A stretch of 32,422 nucleotides of DNA from the NCBI RefSeq assembly GCF_020447205.1, contig NZ_JAJAEL010000003.1, forward strand, positions 1-32,422, read 5' to 3'. The DNA is from Thalassolituus alkanivorans (GTDB lineage Bacteria; Pseudomonadota; Gammaproteobacteria; Pseudomonadales; Oceanobacteraceae). Every line of letters begins with the position of its first letter. Within the stretch, counting starts at the first letter, position 1. Of this stretch, positions 29,164 to 32,422 are shown one piece after another. Under the pieces are notes generated by a model, which made no database searches, was not told the DNA's origin, and saw only the letters and a list, made by a program, of their open reading frames with translations. The translations under genes were made by a program, and so were the position numbers.

Positions 29164-30506
29164 ATGGCAGCTATTTATCAAACAGCCTACCCACGCATAA
29201 AATCAGACATCACCCCAAACGAATTGGGGGATGTTTACACGCCCACGGCCGAAGATCTGGAATTTGCTCTTCGTCATTGTAAGCGCACCAGCGCCTCATT
29301 CCTGGGTTTGCTGATTCAACTAAAAACGACGCAGCGATTGGGTCGTTTTGTTCCGCTGGGTGAAATACCAAAGGTTATCATCGCACACATCAAAAACCAG
29401 TGTCGTTCCCGGGTGACACTCAACGATCTACAAACCTATTACACCTCAGGATCGAAAGATCGCCATGTAAAATTGGTTCGACGTCATCTCAACATAAAAG
29501 CCTACGATACGATCAAAACATCCGAGCTGGCACAGGTTTGGGCGCAGGATGCGGCGACGACCAAAGAAGCTCTGCCGGACATCATCAATGTTACTTTGGA
29601 GTATTTGGTCAAGGAGCGTTATGAACTCCCGGCATACAGCGTGCTTGAGCGAATATGCCAGGCAGCCAGGGCGGAGGTAAATACCCGATACTACGATCAA
29701 TTATGTGGATTTTTAACGGACGAAAGTCGGCAGCGTATCAACGATATTCTTCGCGTCAGTACAGGGCTGAGTGGTTTTGGCTGGAGCACTCTGAAGAGTG
29801 AACCCAAACGATTAACTCCTCGCAACATCCATACCTGGAATGGTTGACGTCCCTGCAAACGCTTCTGCCCACGGATTTGGGGTTGCCCCCAGTCAAACAC
29901 CAGCAGTTCATTGATGAGGCCAAAGCCCTGGACTACGCTGAGCTCGTGAAGCTCAAACTCAATAAGCGGCTTGCGCTCGTCATCGTCCTGATCCGGCACC
30001 AATACGCGCGAACGCTGGATAACGCAGCCGACATATTTATGAAGCTGTTGTTAAAGATGGATCGTTCGGCGCAGAAACTGTTGGAGAAATACCTGAGTGA
30101 CCATCAAAAGCAAACCGATCATTTGATTTCGGTGTTGTCGGGAACGGTCAGGGTGTATCTGGATAAACCCGAATCGGTGACAGCCTTTGATCCGGTGCTC
30201 GGCAAGAACAGCGATCAGTTGCTGCACATGTGTGAACAATATATGGCGTTTGCGGGCAACAACTACTTGCCGTTCATGGTGCAACTTTACAAAAAGCAGC
30301 GATCTACCTTGTTTCGCACGATTGAAATACTCAATCTCGCATCGGCTACGGAGGACAAGGATTTACTGAACGCCTTCCAGTTTATTTTGAAACATAAACA
30401 AACTCAAACTGATGAGTCTAGATTGCCGAAGATGTTGGTTCGTTTTTTGATTTTTATCAATCTAAAAAGTAAGGAATTTATTGCAATCGACCCAGTTATT
30501 ATATAA
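29164..30506 (+). pseudogene. Tn3-family transposase, frameshifted and truncated
   Basis: Two frames make up the N-terminal half of a Tn3-family transposase. The first (29164-29847, 227 aa) is the DUF4158-type N-terminus (YTPTAEDLEFALRHCKRTSA; FLGLLIQLKTTQRLGRFVPL). The second (from about 29844 to 30506) continues as TSLQTLLPTDLGLPPVKHQQ and ALDYAELVKLKLNKRLALVI. They meet at CCTGGAATGGTTGACG, where a one-base change shifts the frame. Complete Tn3 transposases are close to 1000 residues, and the DDE catalytic half is absent here, so the protein cannot act. No resolvase gene or clear 38-bp ends accompany it. It marks another layer of insertion next to the metal genes. Confidence 0.8.
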
Positions 30507-30525
30507 TTTAGCTAAATTATATAAT
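30498..30525. promoter_or_regulatory. 28-bp perfect palindrome, likely operator/promoter of the Hsp70 cluster
   Basis: The arms attatataatttag and ctaaattatataat (30498-30511, 30512-30525) are exact reverse complements with no spacer. The right arm contains TATAAT (30520-30525) and the left arm another (30502-30507), each usable as a -10 element. It ends 27 bases before the start of the HTH-like gene, so self-regulation by that protein is a reasonable guess. It also overlaps the end of the Tn3 transposase fragment. Confidence 0.6.
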
Positions 30526-30552
30526 GTGTCCGTCAAATGCTGGAGTTCCAGA

Positions 30553-30792
30553 ATGAACGAATACGAGATTTTTGCGCAAATAAAGAGTGCACTTAGTGAT
30601 GCCCCTCGCAATCAATACACTGCTGAGCTGCATCTGCAAATGATCAAATATGCTGATGAGTTGAAGAACATCACAGCCAAAGAGTTTTGTGAGGGAGTTG
30701 GCCTGCGAGGTAGTTTCGGTACGGAATTCAGCAAGATGCGGAATCTGACTCAGCGCTTGAAAGCGGCGGGGTTGGATACTGCAAAAATTTGA
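30553..30792 (+). CDS. small HTH-like protein
   Basis: The 79-residue protein begins MNEYEIFAQIKSALSDAPRN. It contains a predicted helix-turn-helix-like stretch (ITAKEFCEGVGLRGSFGTEF, then SKMRNLTQRLKAAGLD). GGAG lies seven bases before the ATG at 30553; an upstream start at 30481 would run through the palindrome and is rejected. Similar short proteins occur in accessory regions, but I cannot name a function. The size, basic helices and the palindrome directly upstream suggest a DNA-binding regulator of the two genes that follow, 66 bases downstream. Confidence 0.7.
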   Translation: MNEYEIFAQIKSALSDAPRNQYTAELHLQMIKYADELKNITAKEFCEGVGLRGSFGTEFSKMRNLTQRLKAAGLDTAKI

Positions 30793-30858
30793 GAAATCAA
30801 GCAAGCCCATTTGATTTTCAGAAACGGAAATAAGAACAACTATTCATAGGAGACTTTA

Positions 30859-31239
30859 ATGGCGGACTCTGAGCAAACCACAACGACCCCCGAGGCCATG
30901 AGGGATTCTGTGATCAGCATGGCGGTTGAGTCCTGGCGCTTTGGCCGGGTGTTTGACCGTCTGCTGATGAAACTCGATGCTGGGGAACAGAACCGATACA
31001 AGAGCCAGTTCCGCTGGTTTATCAAAAAGGTCGAAGAAGCCCTTGAGCAAGCGGATCTGCGAATCGTCAACGTCGAAGGGCAGCCCTTCGATCCCGGCAT
31101 GGCCGCCACTCCGCTGAATATCGAAGAGTTCGATACTAAGGATGCCTTGATGGTCGATCAGATGCTCGAGCCGATCATTATGGGGAAAGAAGGTTTGGTT
31201 AAGACAGGAACGGTCACTTTGAGGAAGGTGGAACTATGA
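30859..31239 (+). CDS. small protein resembling GrpE C-terminal region, partner of Hsp70
   Basis: The 126-residue protein has an N-terminal helical part (RDSVISMAVESWRFGRVFDR; YKSQFRWFIKKVEEALEQAD) and a C-terminal segment NVEGQPFDPGMAATPLNIEE followed by a beta-rich LVKTGTVTLRKVEL. The GQPFDP motif and the closing G-x-V-x-L-R-K-V pattern recall the beta-domain of GrpE, the nucleotide exchange factor of DnaK, but the protein is shorter and the dimerising helix is reduced. The start has AGGAG eight bases upstream. Its stop overlaps the Hsp70-like start (ATGA), so the two are coupled. A role as exchange factor for that Hsp70 is inference from motif and context. Confidence 0.65.
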   Translation: MADSEQTTTTPEAMRDSVISMAVESWRFGRVFDRLLMKLDAGEQNRYKSQFRWFIKKVEEALEQADLRIVNVEGQPFDPGMAATPLNIEEFDTKDALMVDQMLEPIIMGKEGLVKTGTVTLRKVEL

Positions 31240-32378
31240 AAAATTTCGTTGGCATTGACCTGGGTACAACAAACAGCGCGATCTGCTCTTATGACGGTTC
31301 CGAAACCCGCATCTGGAAGAGTCCTGAACAGAATGATGTTACGCCATCAGCTATTTATATTGATCGTCGTGGCAATAAATATGTTGGTAAGCGAGCTTAC
31401 GATTCTGCACCGCATAGCCCAGACAACTCAGCGATGTTATTCAAGCGTGTAATGGGAACAAGTACGCCAATTCAGCTATCTGCAGTAAATCTTACCAAGA
31501 CTCCCGAGGAATGTTCAGCTGAAGTACTAAAAGTGTTGTTCGGGTACTTGCCGGAAGAAATTAGAAATGATCCTGATACGGGGACTGTAATAACTGTTCC
31601 GGCAGCATTTAATCAGATGCAGAAAGACGCAACAATGCAGGCTGCTAGTATGGCCGGGATCGGGAAAGTTGCACTTATGCAGGAGCCCGTAGCTGCAGTA
31701 ATGAGTGTCATGCGTGCCCGTAATACAGATGGAATGTTTTTAATTTATGATTTGGGTGGCGGCACGCTCGATATTGCCATTGCAGAAAGTATTGGAGGAA
31801 GGGTAAATCTTCTTGCTCATGGTGGCATAGCTATGTGCGGTGGTCGGGACTTCGATCGAGTATTAGTCGATAATGTTGTTCGTCCTTGGTTACTTGAAAA
31901 GTTTGACCTCCCAGAAGACTTTTCTGTAAATCCTAGTTATAAATCTCTAATTAGACTGGCTACTTGGGCTACCGAGCGCGCAAAAATTGAACTTTCAGCG
32001 CGCGAGGAAGTTGTTATTAGTCTCTCAGAAACTGAAACACGAGTTAGAGATCTGAGCGGAGATGAAATCTATCTCGATATCCAATTAAAACGTGAAACTT
32101 ACGATAATTTGATTGCAGAGCGCGTAGCTGAATCGGTCAACTCAGCTCGCGAGGCTTTAAATAAAGCTGGGCTCTCTCCTCATGACCTTGAGAGAATTGT
32201 GTTTGTGGGTGGTCCAACCAATTACAAGCCTTTGAGAGATAAGGTTGCTTATGAGCTTGGAATACCTGGAAATACCGATGTGAATCCAATGACAGCTGTG
32301 GCCGAAGGAGCTAGTCTTTTCGCTGGAGGGTGTTCAAAATTCTGTGTCAGCGAATTACAGATCAATATGAGCGTCTAA
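31236..32378 (+). CDS. Hsp70/DnaK-like ATPase, cut after the nucleotide-binding domain by an IS
   Basis: The frame encodes a complete Hsp70 nucleotide-binding domain. Phosphate 1 motif GIDLGTTNSAI is near residue 6, the phosphate 2 motif YDLGGGTLDIAI starts at D172, and the adenosine loop IVFVGGPTNYKPLR is near 325. It ends with the family-typical AVAEGASLFA. At about 32327 the sequence passes into the end of an IS256-family element, and the last residues (GCSKFCVSELQINMSV) are IS-encoded noise. The substrate-binding domain is therefore missing. Housekeeping DnaK has about 640 residues; this divergent form (KRVMG in place of KRLIG, no SBD present) belongs to an accessory Hsp70 group. The present ORF could still yield an NBD-only protein of 380 residues. 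Confidence 0.85.
   Translation: MKNFVGIDLGTTNSAICSYDGSETRIWKSPEQNDVTPSAIYIDRRGNKYVGKRAYDSAPHSPDNSAMLFKRVMGTSTPIQLSAVNLTKTPEECSAEVLKVLFGYLPEEIRNDPDTGTVITVPAAFNQMQKDATMQAASMAGIGKVALMQEPVAAVMSVMRARNTDGMFLIYDLGGGTLDIAIAESIGGRVNLLAHGGIAMCGGRDFDRVLVDNVVRPWLLEKFDLPEDFSVNPSYKSLIRLATWATERAKIELSAREEVVISLSETETRVRDLSGDEIYLDIQLKRETYDNLIAERVAESVNSAREALNKAGLSPHDLERIVFVGGPTNYKPLRDKVAYELGIPGNTDVNPMTAVAEGASLFAGGCSKFCVSELQINMSV
32328..32349 (-). repeat. terminal inverted repeat of an IS256-family element
   Basis: The segment beginning gggtgttcaaaattctgtgt lies at the exact point where Hsp70 similarity stops and five bases outside the transposase stop codon. That is the expected place of the IS end. The precise first base could be 32326-32328. 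The other end and the target duplication are outside the window. Confidence 0.6.
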
Positions 32379-32422
32379 CCGCCCGGCAAAATGAATCGAC
32401 AGCTGAGACAGTGTCAGATTCC
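32355..32422 (-). CDS. IS256-family transposase, C-terminal end (runs off window)
   Basis: On the minus strand the open frame entering from the right edge reads NLTLSQLSIHFAGRLDAHID, then L and a TAA at 32357-32355. This is the characteristic C-terminus of IS256-family (mutator-type) transposases, where an SQL-x-I-x-F-x-GRL block precedes the stop. Only 21 codons are visible. It belongs to the element that interrupts the Hsp70-like gene and is oriented opposite to it. Confidence 0.75.
   Translation of the reverse strand, partial: NLTLSQLSIHFAGRLDAHIDL

Noticed and set aside
32411-32422. gtgtcagat at the right edge, like the IS481 end at 271-279
   Set aside because: These bases are part of the IS256-type transposase C-terminus on the minus strand; the match is only nine bases.

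Overview
The window looks like gammaproteobacterial accessory DNA of roughly 48-50% GC. It is not a core chromosomal region. It reads as the transposition module and part of the cargo of a Tn7-like transposon, with IS elements inserted on both sides. The species cannot be fixed from the sequence. The gene families (Tn7-type TnsB-E, proteobacterial CzcCBA, DinD, RhuM) fit a free-living or marine gammaproteobacterium. No rRNA, tRNA, CRISPR array or replication origin was seen.

Layout. (1) 1-293: end of an IS481-family element, transposase on the minus strand and running off the left edge, inserted into tnsA. Only the last ~60 codons of tnsA survive (to 478). (2) 471-7345: tightly overlapping tnsB-tnsC-tnsD-tnsE, all intact and close to canonical Tn7 lengths; TnsB has the full DDE triad with Tn7-like spacing. 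(3) 7491-20257: one dense, apparently single-operon type I restriction-modification island: half-size HsdS, HsdM, DinD, full HsdS, dGTPase-like HD hydrolase, RhuM, AlbA_2/Schlafen-like ATP-binding protein, HsdR and a YgjP-like metallopeptidase. A 5' remnant of a second hsdR sits between rhuM and the AlbA_2 gene, so the latter was inserted at the hsdR start by recombination between related islands. (4) 20258-20827: remnant of a tyrosine recombinase followed by a perfect 22-bp-arm inverted repeat. (5) 20828-29028: heavy-metal resistance: small metal-region membrane protein, CzcC, CzcB, CzcA (RND efflux), a strong terminator, then a Zn/Cd/Pb P-type ATPase. (6) 29164-30506: frameshifted, truncated Tn3-family transposase. 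(7) 30498-32327: a small operon with a 28-bp AT-rich palindrome, a 79-aa HTH-like protein, a 126-aa protein resembling the GrpE C-terminal region, and an Hsp70/DnaK-like ATPase cut by an IS256-family element whose transposase C-terminus is on the minus strand at the right edge.

How it works together. The TnsBCDE genes would mobilise the block, but loss of the TnsA endonuclease should leave the element immobile unless TnsA is supplied in trans. The cargo combines phage defence (DNA cleavage by HsdRMS, probable dNTP depletion by the dGTPase, accessory Bro-N-like and AlbA_2 proteins) with export of divalent metals across both membranes. The Hsp70-like cluster is the least explained part and the best candidate for an undescribed system, although this copy is broken. 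The dGTPase/RhuM/AlbA_2 insertions inside the R-M operon are the next most interesting.
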